Position numbers and translations under genes: made by a program
Assembly: GCF_007741535.1 (NCBI RefSeq)
Contig: NZ_CP036525.1
Coordinates: 62,001 to 126,000, forward strand
DNA: 64,000 nt
From: Rubripirellula lacrimiformis
Lineage (GTDB): Bacteria > Planctomycetota > Planctomycetia > Pirellulales > Pirellulaceae
Direction of reading: 5' to 3'
Part shown: piece by piece, positions 63,898-64,000 of the stretch
How positions within the stretch are numbered: the stretch's first letter is position 1
Layout of the letters: each line of letters starts with the position of its first letter
Notes under the pieces: model-generated
What the model saw: the letters and a program-made list of their open reading frames with translations, nothing else
What the model was told of the DNA's origin: nothing
Database searches by the model: none

Positions 63898-64000
63898 TCC
63901 TGCGGAAAACGAGCTGGCAGGACGCCGACGAATCGATTAGCGGCGATAATATGCCAGGTTCTTGGAGGGTTTTCGCAACCGTTGGTACGTTCGGTACAGA

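Overview
This window looks like chromosomal DNA of a planctomycete close to Rhodopirellula (Pirellulaceae). This is inferred from the gene content read by eye, not from a database search. Pointers are a formylglycine-type sulfatase beside a sulfatase-fold relative, three Gfo/Idh/MocA oxidoreductases (one with a Tat signal), a secreted PQQ-type propeller, many signal-peptide proteins of unknown function, a receiver protein with an RsbW-like tail, an rpsD gene standing alone, frequent weak Shine-Dalgarno sites with GTG/TTG starts, and intergenic palindromes headed by GTAG. I see no rRNA, tRNA, CRISPR array, prophage or transposase gene.

Layout. 1-4.2 kb: a secreted serine hydrolase (cut by the window edge), a receiver-pseudoHATPase protein and asparagine synthase. 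4.2-13.1 kb (minus): a 2087-residue exported macroglobulin-like protein, BioF and a membrane acyltransferase. 13.2-16 kb (plus): an S4 RNA-binding protein, a small secreted protein and a TPR lipoprotein. 16-21.6 kb (minus): a permuted-papain-like protein, a Met/His-rich outer-membrane protein, RNase III and a PQQ propeller. 21.7-26.5 kb: an oxidoreductase, adenosine kinase, rpsD and dihydrolipoyl dehydrogenase. 26.6-30 kb (minus): M48 protease, LemA and a WecG/TagA glycosyltransferase. 30-34.7 kb: a degenerate sulfatase-fold protein, a Cys-Cys repeat secreted protein, a lipoprotein and two small membrane proteins. 34.7-41.1 kb (plus): TrkA, a fused 5-oxoprolinase and an oxidoreductase. 41.2-46.5 kb: MOSC protein, GyrA, a 187-bp tandem repeat and GAPDH. 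46.7-54.5 kb: a methyltransferase, an exported HEGAH protein, an orphan iron-binding lipoprotein, a Tat oxidoreductase, an AIM24 protein and a sulfatase. 54.5-64 kb: a small hypothetical, a coiled-coil membrane protein, a coupled FHA-like/Ser-Thr kinase/membrane-protein operon, a secreted protein and an inverse-autotransporter-like protein with nine 26-residue repeats.

Housekeeping genes (gyrA, gap, rpsD, lpd, rnc, asnB, trkA) are interspersed with cell-envelope genes. The strongest candidates for undescribed biology are the coupled FHA-like/kinase/membrane cassette at 56.4-61.1 kb, the inverse autotransporter after it, the GTAG-headed palindromic element family at four loci, and the Cys-Cys repeat secreted protein at 31.5-32.2 kb.
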